Origin: Candidatus Abyssobacteria bacterium SURF_17
GTDB lineage: Bacteria > Abyssobacteria > SURF-5
Reading direction: 5' to 3'
NCBI GenBank assembly: GCA_003598055.1
Contig: QZKI01000013.1
Coordinates: 1-64,000 of the forward strand
Length of the DNA stretch: 64,000 nucleotides
A model generated the notes under the pieces. That model saw only the letters and a program-made list of their open reading frames with translations. It made no database searches and was not told the origin of the DNA. The translations under genes and the position numbers were made by a program. This document shows positions 34,617 through 43,533 of this stretch, piece after piece; the stretch's first letter is position 1, and each line of letters begins with the position of its first letter.

Positions 34617-35993
34617 TCATCCCACCTCGTTGTAATGCCGTTCCCTGAATCCGACGCCCAGCTCCTCGCGGGCGAGCTTGCTGCATGCCTCCAACTCGTC
34701 GGGGTCGATATCGAGCGCGGTCACGCTCACCTCGGGGATATGCTTCTTGCACTCGCGGATGAATTCAAGGATTGACGAAAACGTCCAGGGCCCGAATTTC
34801 GGCCTGCACAGGTCAAAGTATTTCTCGGCGGTCGAGCTGTTCAGGCTGACCGAAACCGAATCCACCAGTCCCGCCAACTCAGGCACCACATTCCGGCCAT
34901 GGATAAGGTTCGCCTGCCCGTTCGTGTTGACACGGACTTTGCAGCCGCGCTCTTTGAGGAGTCGTGCCACCTGCTTGATCACATCGAGCCGGAGAAACGG
35001 CTCGCCCAACCCGCAGAAGACGACCTCCTTATATGAACGTTCCCGGCGTTGACCGACCGCGCCGATGATATCATCAGCGCTAGGGTCTCGTTTCAGAGTG
35101 AGATTGTGCCCCTTTATATACGGACTCTTGAACCGCGTGCAGAACGTGCACTCGTTCGTGCACGCGCCCGTCACATTGATGTAGAGCGAGTCTCTGATGG
35201 GATAGACCACGACCTCGCCGTTCTCGCCCATCGGCAGGCCGAAGAGCTGTTTGGCGTTCAGTGAAGTAATCCGCTCCACATCATCAAGGCTCAGCCCTTT
35301 CAGGCGCGCCAACTCTTGCGCGACGTAGCGCACGAATGCCGGTTCATTCCGCTTCCCCCTCTTTGGCTGAGGAGTCAGGTAGGGAGCGTCGGTTTCCAAA
35401 ACGAGCCTCTCAATCGGAATCTGTTCCACAACAGAGCGGAGGCCTCCCGCATTGGGATACGTTAGCGGCCCGGCAACCGAAACGAAAAAGCCCCATTCGA
35501 GCGCCTGCTCCGCGAGCCTGGCGTCTCCAGAAAAACAGTGCATCACTCCTCCCACCAGTCTCCCCGCATGTTCCGACAGTATGTGCGCTGAATCCTCATG
35601 GGCATCCCGGTCATGTATGATGACCGGCAGTCCCAGTTCTTCGGCAAGGCTCAGGTGCGCATCAAATGCCTCGCGCTGCTCTTCTGGAGGCGAGAGATTC
35701 CTATAGAAATCAAATCCGGTCTCCCCAATTGCGACCACTTTTGGATGCCGCGCCAGCCGACGCAGCTCCTCGATCGCCGACTCGCTTGCCGTGGACGCAT
35801 CGTGCGGATGTATTCCGACTGCCGCCAGCAGTTTGGCGCTCTGTTCGGACATCGCAATAGCCCGCTTGCTCGAATCTACATCGAATCCGACGACAGTAAT
35901 GTACTCGATACCGGCCGCCTCGGCATTGTCGAGGACGCTCGGCAAATCATCGGAGAACTCAGGCATCTGCAAATGTGCGTGGGTATCTATCAC
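34617..35993 (-). CDS. TatD-family nuclease fused to a radical SAM domain
   Basis: 458 residues. Residues 1-254 are a TatD-type metal-dependent DNase (VIDTHAHLQMPEF, GIHPHDAS, IGETGFDFYRN, HDRDAHED, MHCFSGDA, ETDAPYLTP). The rest is a radical SAM domain with CTNECTFC (Cys about 278, 282, 285), a GLGEP motif and RVNTNGQANL. The pair is a known fusion (TatD-associated radical SAM). GTG 35993 overlaps the metG stop (GTGA). The radical SAM substrate is unknown. Confidence 0.9.
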   Translation of the reverse strand: MIDTHAHLQMPEFSDDLPSVLDNAEAAGIEYITVVGFDVDSSKRAIAMSEQSAKLLAAVGIHPHDASTASESAIEELRRLARHPKVVAIGETGFDFYRNLSPPEEQREAFDAHLSLAEELGLPVIIHDRDAHEDSAHILSEHAGRLVGGVMHCFSGDARLAEQALEWGFFVSVAGPLTYPNAGGLRSVVEQIPIERLVLETDAPYLTPQPKRGKRNEPAFVRYVAQELARLKGLSLDDVERITSLNAKQLFGLPMGENGEVVVYPIRDSLYINVTGACTNECTFCTRFKSPYIKGHNLTLKRDPSADDIIGAVGQRRERSYKEVVFCGLGEPFLRLDVIKQVARLLKERGCKVRVNTNGQANLIHGRNVVPELAGLVDSVSVSLNSSTAEKYFDLCRPKFGPWTFSSILEFIRECKKHIPEVSVTALDIDPDELEACSKLAREELGVGFRERHYNEVG

Positions 35994-37522
35994 ACCTTCA
36001 CCCTTGGAAAGAGCGGCTCGCCCGGTGCTATCTTTGAACCTTCCTGCAACAAGCCCCACTTCCTCGCCGACTCGAAGGTGCCTTCTTCCGCTTTATCGAG
36101 TCCGAGTTGGGAAAGCATCTTTTCCGCTGTTGCGGGCATGAACGGCGCCAGCAAAACCGCGATTATTCGGAGCGACTCCGCGAGATTATAGAGAACGGCA
36201 TTCAGCCGCGTCTTTGATTCCGCCTTCTTGGCTAATTCCCATGGCGCATTCTCTTCAACATACTTGTTGCATCTCCGGATGAAGGTCCAGATTTCTTCGA
36301 GTGCGGAGTTGAATTGCAGGTTGTCCAGTTGCGTTTTCACTCGTTCCGGCAGCGCCGCGGCCATCCCGAGAATTTCGGCATCCGCCGACTCGCGACCTCC
36401 CGCCCGTGGAATCGAGCCGCCATCGTACTTCTTTATCATGGCAAGCGCGCGGCTGAGAAGATTTCCGAGATCGTTTGCCAGCTCGTTGTTAATTCTCGCT
36501 ATCATGGCCGAAAGCGAGAAGTCGGCGTCTTTGCCGAAGGTGCCTTCTCGCATCAGGAAATAGCGAACCGCATCAACGCCATACGTTTCAACAAGCTCTA
36601 CTGGGTCAACGACGTTGCCGATCGATTTCGACATCTTCTGGCCTTCGACCGTCCACCAGCCATGGCCGAACACGCGCCTGGGCAGCGGCAGGTTCGCCGC
36701 CATGAGCATAGCAGGCCATATGACGGTGTGGAACCATAGAATCTCCTTCCCGATCAGGTGCAAGTCGGCGGGCCAAAGGGTTTTGAAGCGGCCCTCGTCT
36801 GTCCCGTATCCGGAGGCCGTAATGTAATTGATGAGCGCGTCTATCCACACATATATGGTGCGCTCCGGGTCACCGGGCACCGGAATTCCCCACTTCACCG
36901 TCGTTCGGCTGATGCTCAGGTCGTTCAATCCCTGTCGAATGCGGCTTAAGACTTCGTTCCGGCGCGTTTCCGGCTCGATAAATCCTGGATGTATCCGTAT
37001 GTGCTCGAGCAGTTTGTCCGCAAACGCGGAGAGCTTAAAGAAGTAGCTTTTCTCTTTCAGGCGTTCCACCGCGCGTCCGCAGTCCGGACATTTACCATCT
37101 ACAATCTGCGTCTCCGTCCAGAAGGTCTCGTCCGGCACGCAGTACCAGCCCTCGTAATCCCCTTCGTAAATGTAGTTGTTTGCCCTGATGGTCTCGAATA
37201 ATTTCTGAACGCCTTGCTTGTGATAGTCGTCGGTGGTGCGAATGAGATGGTCGTAGCTGATGTTCAACGTTTGCCACGCCTCACGGAATCTCCCGACAAC
37301 GATGTCCACCCATTCCTTCGGAGTCTTCCCATGGCTCTTGGCCGACTGCTCAATCTTGGTGCCGTGCTCATCCGTACCGGTGAGAAAGAAAACGTCATAT
37401 CCTTCCATCCGTTTGAACCGTGCGAGAACGTCGGCGGCAATGGTGCAATATGCGTGTCCAATGTGAGGAACATCATTCACATAATATATGGGAGTGGTCA
37501 GGTAGAATTTCGGATTCGCCAT
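35990..37522 (-). CDS. metG: Methionyl-tRNA synthetase
   Basis: 510 residues, the short type without the C-terminal tRNA-binding domain. Motifs are TTPIYYVNDVPHIGHAYCTI (HIGH), TGTDEHGTKIEQ, one zinc knuckle CPDCGRAVE with a second half-site replaced, and KMSKS in GQKMSKSIGNVVDPVELVE. It charges initiator and elongator tRNA-Met. It starts 8 bp after ricT and overlaps the TatD/radical SAM gene. Confidence 0.96.
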   Translation of the reverse strand: MANPKFYLTTPIYYVNDVPHIGHAYCTIAADVLARFKRMEGYDVFFLTGTDEHGTKIEQSAKSHGKTPKEWVDIVVGRFREAWQTLNISYDHLIRTTDDYHKQGVQKLFETIRANNYIYEGDYEGWYCVPDETFWTETQIVDGKCPDCGRAVERLKEKSYFFKLSAFADKLLEHIRIHPGFIEPETRRNEVLSRIRQGLNDLSISRTTVKWGIPVPGDPERTIYVWIDALINYITASGYGTDEGRFKTLWPADLHLIGKEILWFHTVIWPAMLMAANLPLPRRVFGHGWWTVEGQKMSKSIGNVVDPVELVETYGVDAVRYFLMREGTFGKDADFSLSAMIARINNELANDLGNLLSRALAMIKKYDGGSIPRAGGRESADAEILGMAAALPERVKTQLDNLQFNSALEEIWTFIRRCNKYVEENAPWELAKKAESKTRLNAVLYNLAESLRIIAVLLAPFMPATAEKMLSQLGLDKAEEGTFESARKWGLLQEGSKIAPGEPLFPRVKV

Positions 37523-37530
37523 GAACGAAG

Positions 37531-38268
37531 TTATCTCCCTCCCAAACCATTCTCGACGGTATCATCCGTCTCTTCGCTGGCGGTTTCTTCGCCGGGTTCG
37601 CTCTCAGCTTTCTGTGCGCCTGCGGCCTGGTAGCAGGCATATTCATATTGAATGCAACACATGAGCCTTCCGCACTGGCCGGAAATCTTTGTGGGATTCA
37701 ATGCAAGGCTTTGCTTCTTTGCCATTTTGATGGATACCGGCGAGAATTCCTGCAGGAACGTGGCGCAGCACAGCGGCCTGCCGCAGCAGCCCATTCCGCC
37801 GACCATGCGAGCTTCGTCACGCACGCCGATCTGGCGCAACTCGATGCGCGTACGGAACTGATGCGCGAGGTCTTTCACCAGTTCCCGGAAATCCACCCGA
37901 GTCTCTGAACGAAAATAGAATAATATTTTGCTCCTGTCGAGCGCTGCCTCAACGCCGACGAGTTTCATCGGGAGCTCACGTTCCTCGATTTTGTTTTCGC
38001 ATATCTTGAACGCATCCTGCTCGAGTTGAAGCAGTTCTTCATGGCGTTTTCTGTCTTCCGCAGTCGCTTTTCGAACCGCTTTCATCATCTTTTCCAGACA
38101 AGGCTCCGCCAGAGCAATATGCCGAGGTTCAACCACAACTTCTCCGAGCCTTAAACCGATGTCAGTCCTCACGACGCAGGCGTCGCCCGGCCTGAGGTTC
38201 AGCCCTTCCGCCCGAAACGTGTGGACACGGCCTTCTTCCTTAAATTTGAGTCTACCGACCGCTATCAT
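37531..38268 (-). CDS. ricT: PSP1-domain protein RicT (YaaT)
   Basis: 245 residues. The PSP1 domain has the conserved Cys set RMVGGMGCCGRPLCCATFL and KISGQCGRLMCCIQYEY. In Bacillus subtilis the homologue forms the Fe-S RicAFT complex controlling RNase Y; here it sits next to holB and tmk, a common arrangement. The C-terminal 30 residues are Glu/Thr-rich. ATG 38268 is preferred over GTG 38277 because GAGG is correctly spaced. Confidence 0.9.
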   Translation of the reverse strand: MIAVGRLKFKEEGRVHTFRAEGLNLRPGDACVVRTDIGLRLGEVVVEPRHIALAEPCLEKMMKAVRKATAEDRKRHEELLQLEQDAFKICENKIEERELPMKLVGVEAALDRSKILFYFRSETRVDFRELVKDLAHQFRTRIELRQIGVRDEARMVGGMGCCGRPLCCATFLQEFSPVSIKMAKKQSLALNPTKISGQCGRLMCCIQYEYACYQAAGAQKAESEPGEETASEETDDTVENGLGGR

Positions 38269-38366
38269 AATGATCACCTCAACGCCTGTTTATCATAAGC
38301 GGGCCTGCGTCATCCCGCTCACTGCCAGCATTCAATTTGCCATGCAACGTCGGGGAGAACCCCGTT

Positions 38367-39476
38367 TCACCCTTCCACTGGCTCTCTCAATCGCAACAAT
38401 AAGTCCAGAAAAGCGCGGTCCTCTCCCACATAATGAGAGCAGTACACCGTAATCTCCTCGATCACTTTCATGTTCTCGCGCACTGCGGGGAGGCTAAGAG
38501 CCCTGGCATACGTGCGAAGTGAACCCACCTTGTCCCGGTTCAGGATGAGTTCTTCAGCGTTGGTTTCTTTCAATACCAGTATATCCCTGTATAGGGTGAG
38601 CAGCAAGCCGAGGCAATCGTTCAAGAACTCTCTGTAGTTCCTGTCAATAAATGATTTACGTAAGTCTTCGAGTGCCGTTTTCATGCCGGAGGTCAAGACC
38701 TCGCCCGGCACCACAATCTTGTGTTCGGCCTCATCCTCCAGGCGGGCTCGTTCTTCTGCGAGGAGCTCTTGCAGCCGCTCGTAAGCTTGAATTCGAGCGG
38801 AGACGCTCCCAAGCGATTCCAAAATGCATGTGACTGCCTCGAACCGTTTGGTATCGGCAAACAGAAGCCCCCGTGTGATCTGCCCGTCGGCAAGTTCGGC
38901 AGCAACGGCGGCCCTCTCTCTGTCGACGCCAAACTCGGAGGCCAGTATATCAGCGACCGTGTCAGTGCGGAGCCGGCCGAACTTGACCGGCTGGCAGCGC
39001 GATGCTACGGTCGGCAGGACACTTTCCGGCCTCTCGGTCACAAGCACAAAGACGGTGGAAGGCGGCGGTTCCTCAAGGGTCTTGAGCAGCTTGTTGGCGG
39101 AACTGCTCCCTAATCGGTCGGCCTCGGAAATCACGAAAACTTTGCATTTTCCCTTGAGCGGTTTCATATAAGCAAACGGCAGCAAATTCTCGACTTGTTC
39201 GACGGTAATCGTTGACGACCTCTTCGTGGGCATAATGGTCTGGACATCCGGATGCTTCCCCTCAGCTATCAAACGGCAATCGGCACATGTGCCGCAGGAA
39301 TTGCCGTCTCGAAAAGTGCGGCAATTCAATGCCTCGGCGAATGTGGTGGCCGTCAATTTCCTGCCGACCCCGGACGGCCCGACAAACAGATATGCATGCG
39401 CTACTCTGCCCTTCACAATGGCAGACTGGAGCGTTCGTACTGCCGTTGGCTGGTCCAGAATCTTGTGAAAACTCAT
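38367..39476 (-). CDS. holB: DNA polymerase III delta-prime subunit
   Basis: 369 residues, AAA+ clamp-loader fold. The P-loop is unusual: GPSGVGRKLTATTFAEALN lacks the standard GK[ST], consistent with the non-hydrolysing role of delta-prime. The zinc module CRTFRDGNSCGTCADCRLI and the SRC motif in VASRCQPVKF are intact. It overlaps tmk by 4 bp, and 98 bp separate it from ricT. Confidence 0.9.
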   Translation of the reverse strand: MSFHKILDQPTAVRTLQSAIVKGRVAHAYLFVGPSGVGRKLTATTFAEALNCRTFRDGNSCGTCADCRLIAEGKHPDVQTIMPTKRSSTITVEQVENLLPFAYMKPLKGKCKVFVISEADRLGSSSANKLLKTLEEPPPSTVFVLVTERPESVLPTVASRCQPVKFGRLRTDTVADILASEFGVDRERAAVAAELADGQITRGLLFADTKRFEAVTCILESLGSVSARIQAYERLQELLAEERARLEDEAEHKIVVPGEVLTSGMKTALEDLRKSFIDRNYREFLNDCLGLLLTLYRDILVLKETNAEELILNRDKVGSLRTYARALSLPAVRENMKVIEEITVYCSHYVGEDRAFLDLLLRLREPVEG

Positions 39477-40129
39477 GCTCGCTTCACGAGAAATGGCTTG
39501 ATCAAAGACACAACGGTTCTATGCACTTCCTCCACCGAGCCGCTAACCGGTATCACCCGTATCCGGTCCGGCTCGCGAGATGCGAGTTCAAAGTATCCCT
39601 TACGCACGGATCGATGGAATTCCGGGCCTTCCTTCTCCATCCTGTCGCCGCTCGCGTGGTTTGCAAATTCGCGCTTGGCTGAGACGGCGCGCCTAATACC
39701 AATTTCGACGTCGAGGTCTAGCAGGATTGTGATATCGGGCACGAGGCCGCCGGTGGCCAATTCATTCACACTTCGAATAATGTTGATGTCAAGTCCTCGC
39801 CCATAGCCCTGGTACGCCATAGTGGCGTCACAGAAGCGGTCGCACACTACCCATTTGCCGGCGCCAAGTGCAGGCAGGATGATCTCCGACACCTGCTGCG
39901 CGCGCGCAGCGAGGAACAGGAAAAGCTCCGCCGGCGACACGAGGCCAGCGTGAGCAGGTGAAAGCAGAACCTCCCTGATTCTCTCCCCGATTTCCGTTCC
40001 GCCGGGCTCTCGTGTTTCGACCACGTCGATGCCCTCTTTGCGGAGATAATCGGAGAGCAGCGTGGCCTGAGTGGTCTTGCCGCTCCCCTCCACTCCTTCT
40101 ATCGTAATAAATTTGCCCCGTTTACTCAT
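39473..40129 (-). CDS. tmk: Thymidylate kinase
   Basis: 218 residues. P-loop GVEGSGKTTQATLL, the DR[YF]xDATxAYQGxGRG motif in CDRFCDATMAYQGYGRGLD and the lid region near RRAVSAKREFANHASG. It phosphorylates dTMP to dTDP. It overlaps tyrA by 8 bp and holB by 4 bp. Confidence 0.95.
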   Translation of the reverse strand: MSKRGKFITIEGVEGSGKTTQATLLSDYLRKEGIDVVETREPGGTEIGERIREVLLSPAHAGLVSPAELFLFLAARAQQVSEIILPALGAGKWVVCDRFCDATMAYQGYGRGLDINIIRSVNELATGGLVPDITILLDLDVEIGIRRAVSAKREFANHASGDRMEKEGPEFHRSVRKGYFELASREPDRIRVIPVSGSVEEVHRTVVSLIKPFLVKRA

Positions 40130-40994
40130 TCGGTTTGTTCCGATTGAGCGAATCCCTCAGCGCCTTTGCCACGTTAAAGAACGCAAACACTTCATCATGG
40201 TCATGAGCGCTCAGGTAACGGTCGAACTGTTCCATCTCGGTGCCCAACGCTGCCAGCGCCTCTCTGATTTCCTGTGAGTTTGCCAGGCAGATGTCGGCCC
40301 ACATTTCAGGGTCGCTCGAAGCGATTCGGGTGGTATCGAGAAATCCCTTGCCCACGAGATGGTTACATCCTTTATCCAATGCGTTCAGGCCCGAGACCAG
40401 CAGCGCGGCCATGATATGAGGCAGGTGGCTCGTCCTGGCCAGGATGCGGTCATGGGCAGAAGGAGTCAGTTCAACGACGTTCCCGCCCAGGCATCCCCAC
40501 ATTTCCTTAATGGTCTCAGCCACAGCCGGCGTCGTTCTCGCCGTCGGCGTGAGGAACACGGTCGCCCCCTCGAACAGGCTTGCCGAAGCGTGCGCCACCC
40601 CCTTTTTTTCCGAGCCCGCGAGCGGATGGCTGCCGACAAACCTCGCGCCAACCCGCGCCAATTCTTCAACCGCTCTGACGATACTACCCTTCGTACTGCC
40701 CACGTCAGTAATAAAGCATCCTTCCTTCAGTGAGCTTTCCATTTGCTCGACAATCGACGCAACCGACCCGACGGGCGTGCAAATCAGAATCAGGTCAGCC
40801 CCTTTTGCGGCTTCAGTGAGTTCGCGACCTGCTTCATCGATGGCGCCCATCCTGAGGCCCTTTTCCACTGACGTGGGGCTTCGTCCGATTCCCACAACCT
40901 TCCCGCACATGTGTTTGGCCTTGAGCCCGAGACCAAGTGAGCCGCCGATGAGGCCCACCCCGATGATTGTCACCTTATCGAAATACGTGCTCAC
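40122..40994 (-). CDS. tyrA: Prephenate dehydrogenase
   Basis: 290 residues. Rossmann start VTIIGVGLIGGSLGLGLKAK and the prephenate-binding GSHPLAGSEKKGVAHASA. It lacks any chorismate mutase or ACT domain, so it is the simple monofunctional type for tyrosine synthesis. It overlaps hisA by 4 bp. aro or trp genes are not adjacent. Confidence 0.93.
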   Translation of the reverse strand: MSTYFDKVTIIGVGLIGGSLGLGLKAKHMCGKVVGIGRSPTSVEKGLRMGAIDEAGRELTEAAKGADLILICTPVGSVASIVEQMESSLKEGCFITDVGSTKGSIVRAVEELARVGARFVGSHPLAGSEKKGVAHASASLFEGATVFLTPTARTTPAVAETIKEMWGCLGGNVVELTPSAHDRILARTSHLPHIMAALLVSGLNALDKGCNHLVGKGFLDTTRIASSDPEMWADICLANSQEIREALAALGTEMEQFDRYLSAHDHDEVFAFFNVAKALRDSLNRNKPNE

Positions 40995-41743
40995 GTGCCC
41001 TGCTCGCTTGAGGTGCCGCTGGTCGCAACAATGTCAATCGCCCGTCTGAGGGTGAATGAGCCTTCATAGAGCGCTTTGCCGATTATCATCCCAATGATTC
41101 GGCCAGGCGCCAGGCGCGCGATGTCGCCCACATCCTTCAATGTCGATATACCGCCGGAGGCGATAATGGAGGCGGGAACCTCGTCCGCCATCCTCGTGAG
41201 CGCCTCTCTGTTCGGACCCAACAGCATGCCGTCTCGCTGAATGTCGGTATAAATAATGACGCCCGCGCCATCCTCAACTACCCGCTTGCCAAACTCGACG
41301 GCATCAATGTCTGTCACGTCACGCCAGCCCTTCACGGCCACCTTGCCGGAGCGCGCATCGATGCCGACAGCAACTTTCTCGCCGAAGCGCATGCATGCCT
41401 CTCGAAGAAACCCGGGAGATTGGAGCGCCGCGGTTCCGAGCACAACACGGTTTATCCCCATCTCCAACACACGGGCAAGTGTCTCAAGCGTGCGGCTGCC
41501 CCCGCCAAATTGAATTGGGATATTGACCGCGTTCCGAATCGCTTGAAGCGAAGGCAGGTTCTGCGGCGAGCCGACCAATGCGCCGTCGAGGTCAACAACA
41601 TGGAGCCATTGGGCTCCCTGCTGCACCCAATTCCGCGCAACTTCGGCTGGGTCGCCTGAATACACCTTCTCCTTTTCAGGCTTCCCTTGCTCGAGTCGAA
41701 CGCAACGGCCTCCTCTGAGGTCAATCGCCGGAAACAGTATCAT
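40991..41743 (-). CDS. hisA: Phosphoribosylformimino-5-aminoimidazole carboxamide ribotide isomerase
   Basis: 250 residues, (beta/alpha)8 barrel. LFPAIDLRGGRCVRLEQG and VVDLDGALVGSPQNLP hold the catalytic Asp pair with phosphate-binding GGGSRTLE. It isomerises ProFAR in histidine synthesis. The start ATG 41743 lies within the end of rplT (23-bp overlap). It is separated from all other his genes, an unusual context. Confidence 0.94.
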   Translation of the reverse strand: MILFPAIDLRGGRCVRLEQGKPEKEKVYSGDPAEVARNWVQQGAQWLHVVDLDGALVGSPQNLPSLQAIRNAVNIPIQFGGGSRTLETLARVLEMGINRVVLGTAALQSPGFLREACMRFGEKVAVGIDARSGKVAVKGWRDVTDIDAVEFGKRVVEDGAGVIIYTDIQRDGMLLGPNREALTRMADEVPASIIASGGISTLKDVGDIARLAPGRIIGMIIGKALYEGSFTLRRAIDIVATSGTSSEQGT

Positions 41744-42101
41744 TTTTGTCCAGATGTGCTTTGGCGACTTCAACTAACTGGTTGAAGACCTCCCGGTCGT
41801 TCACGGCTAGTTCCGCCAGCATTTTCCGGTCGACTTCAATTGAAGCGTTGCTGAGTCCGTTGATGAACTTACTGTACGAAAGCCCCCCTAATCGCGCGGC
41901 GGCGTTGATGCGCGTAATCCAAAGGCGGCGGAATTGTCGCTTGCGCGTTCTTCGGTCCCGGTATGAGAATCGAAGGCTTCGAATAACGGCTTCGTTCGCG
42001 GTGCGAAACAGTCTGCTCTTTCCGCCGTAATAGCTCTTCGCCATCTTCAGCACCTTCCGGCGGCGATTGCGGGAGGCGGCGCTATTTCGTGTTCTCGGCA
42101 T
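41721..42101 (-). CDS. rplT: 50S ribosomal protein L20
   Basis: 126 residues. RRRKVLKMAKSYYGGKSRLF, WITRINAAARLGGLSYSKFI and IEVDRKMLAELAVNDREVF are typical L20. It is slightly longer at the N- and C-termini than E. coli L20 (118). It binds 23S rRNA and, in some bacteria, its own leader. It lies downstream of rpmI and overlaps hisA. Confidence 0.97.
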   Translation of the reverse strand: MPRTRNSAASRNRRRKVLKMAKSYYGGKSRLFRTANEAVIRSLRFSYRDRRTRKRQFRRLWITRINAAARLGGLSYSKFINGLSNASIEVDRKMLAELAVNDREVFNQLVEVAKAHLDKNDTVSGD

Positions 42102-42158
42102 GGTTTAACACACTCCTTCTTGAAGGTTCAAATGTAGACCGCTCGGCGGTCAATGCAG

Positions 42159-42353
42159 CTAGACGCACAAGAGCCGTTCAATCCGTTTCTGGTCAGCGCT
42201 CGAGACTACCTTTGCCTTTCTCAATTTACGCTTGCGGCCACTTGCCTTTTTCGTAAGCAGATGGCTCTTGTAAGCTCTGTGCCGCTTGAACTTGCCGGAT
42301 GCCGTCTTCTTGAAACGTTTTGCCGCTGCACGGTTGCTCTTCATCTTGGGCAT
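42159..42353 (-). CDS. rpmI: 50S ribosomal protein L35
   Basis: 64 residues: [20 protein letters not shown] and [23 protein letters not shown] 42353 gives the standard L35 length; the longer open frame is read-through from upstream. Middle gene of the infC-rpmI-rplT set. Confidence 0.97.
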   Translation of the reverse strand: MPKMKSNRAAAKRFKKTASGKFKRHRAYKSHLLTKKASGRKRKLRKAKVVSSADQKRIERLLCV

Positions 42354-42438
42354 ATCCAACTCCCCTTCCTGAAACAGGAAAAAGACATCCCCTCCTGTCA
42401 CGGTCAGAAAAACCTGTGGGATTCTTCCTCGATAGCAG

Positions 42439-42951
42439 TTAGTGCTTGGGTACGAGCACGAGGGTCATATTGCGTCCCTCGAGTTTTGGCTGCTGCTCCA
42501 CAGAAGCCATGTCCTGTGTATCCTGAACGAGTCTTTCGAGCACTCTCCGGCCAAGTTCGGTGTGAACCATCTCGCGGCCGCGAAACATCACCGTGATTTT
42601 CGCCTTGTTGCCCTCAGCGAGGAATTTCTGAATGTGGTTCAGCTTGAATTGGTAGTCGTGTTCCTCGGTCTTGGGCCGAAACTTCATCTCTTTGACGACT
42701 ATTGTATGTTGATGTTTCCTGGCTTCCTTGGCCCGCTTGCTCTGCTCGTACTTGTACTTGCCATAATCCATGATTCGGCATACTGGCGGAGAAGCCTGCG
42801 GAGCCACCTCAACGAGGTCAAGCTCCTGCTCTCGGGCCAACCGCAGCCCTTCGTCGACGGAAACAATCCCGATTTGTTCTCCGTCAACTCCGATGAGCCG
42901 AATGGACCTGGCACGGATTCTCTGGTTCACTCTGGTTTCTTCAACTCGTAT
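42439..42951 (-). CDS. infC: Translation initiation factor IF-3 (probable ATA start)
   Basis: 170 residues if started at ATA 42951, the codon placed 8 nt after GGAGGT. The protein core is typical: [59 protein letters not shown]. The length matches other IF-3 proteins (167-180). The only ATG starts in frame (43077 and others) lie before the leader terminator and would add about 40 unrelated residues; GTG 42927 would cut off the N-terminus and lacks a good Shine-Dalgarno. Non-AUG/GUG/UUG starts (AUU, AUC) are a known self-control device for infC; AUA is rarer. Confidence 0.9.
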   Translation of the reverse strand: MRVEETRVNQRIRARSIRLIGVDGEQIGIVSVDEGLRLAREQELDLVEVAPQASPPVCRIMDYGKYKYEQSKRAKEARKHQHTIVVKEMKFRPKTEEHDYQFKLNHIQKFLAEGNKAKITVMFRGREMVHTELGRRVLERLVQDTQDMASVEQQPKLEGRNMTLVLVPKH

Positions 42952-42993
42952 TGCGCACCACCTCCAAGTAGTTGGGGCACAGGGGGATGAAAC

Positions 42994-43019
42994 AAAAAAA
43001 GATGGCACAGCGCCATCTT
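42994..43019 (-). terminator. Leader terminator (attenuator) before infC
   Basis: AAGATGGC and GCCATCTT (42999-43019, reverse orientation) form an 8-bp stem with a 5-nt loop, and minus-strand TTTTTTT follows (complement of 42994-43000). It lies between the infC promoter and the infC start, so it must be controlled or leaky. Two more hairpins upstream (around CCCTGT...ACAGGG and CATGGG...CCCATG) could compete with it. Confidence 0.75.
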
Positions 43020-43152
43020 CTCCCATGGGACCCCCCATGAGCCGCAGAACCCTGTGAGCAACCATTCTCTGGCGCAACAGGGTGAGAAGCTTTGGCTTCT
43101 GCTTTTAAGAGCCGTATGGTTCACAGCAAATTTTTCTGTTTTCTCGCCTCCC

Positions 43153-43181
43153 ATACTAGCACAGGCAACATCCGATGTCAA
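43153..43181 (-). promoter_or_regulatory. Promoter of the infC operon
   Basis: Minus-strand TTGACA (43176-43181), 17-bp spacer, TAGTAT (43153-43158). Leader of roughly 190 nt to the infC start. Confidence 0.75.
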
Positions 43182-43197
43182 GCTAATGGCAGCGCGC

Positions 43198-43227
43198 TTG
43201 ACAGCCGACACGGCGTTACACTATAAT
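43198..43227 (+). promoter_or_regulatory. Promoter of the rpmH operon
   Basis: TTGACA (43198-43203), 18-bp spacer, TATAAT (43222-43227), both exact. It is back to back with the infC promoter, their -35 boxes only 16 bp apart, so the two operons share a compact divergent control region. Confidence 0.8.
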
Positions 43228-43378
43228 AAATGGCAAACAAAGATTCGTGCGGCGGGTCAGGAAGCCTCTGACTTGCCGATTTTGCTTCCATTCACGAATG
43301 GCAGAAGGATATCTGCCATGAAGATCATAGACCGCAGCAAAGCGTGACGACCGGATACACCATCAGAGGGATGGAACA

Positions 43379-43519
43379 GTGAAGAGAACGTATCAACCTT
43401 CGAACAGAAAGAGAAAGCGGACACACGGTTTTAGGACTCGGATGAAAACAAAGGGCGGACGGAAGGTTCTCAGCCGCAGGAGGCGAGAAGGGCGCAAGCG
43501 ATTGACTGTCAGCGGTTAG
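43379..43519 (+). CDS. rpmH: 50S ribosomal protein L34
   Basis: 46 residues from GTG 43379 with GAGGG 8 nt upstream. The sequence [20 protein letters not shown] and [20 protein letters not shown] is classical L34. It is first gene of the rpmH-rnpA-yidD-yidC-khpB-mnmE-mnmG cluster. Confidence 0.97.
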   Translation: MKRTYQPSNRKRKRTHGFRTRMKTKGGRKVLSRRRREGRKRLTVSG

Positions 43520-43533
43520 CCCAGTGGCCCACA

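Noticed and set aside
43023-43077. ATG 43077 as infC start
   Set aside because: It would place the leader terminator inside the coding region and add about 40 residues with no IF-3 similarity.
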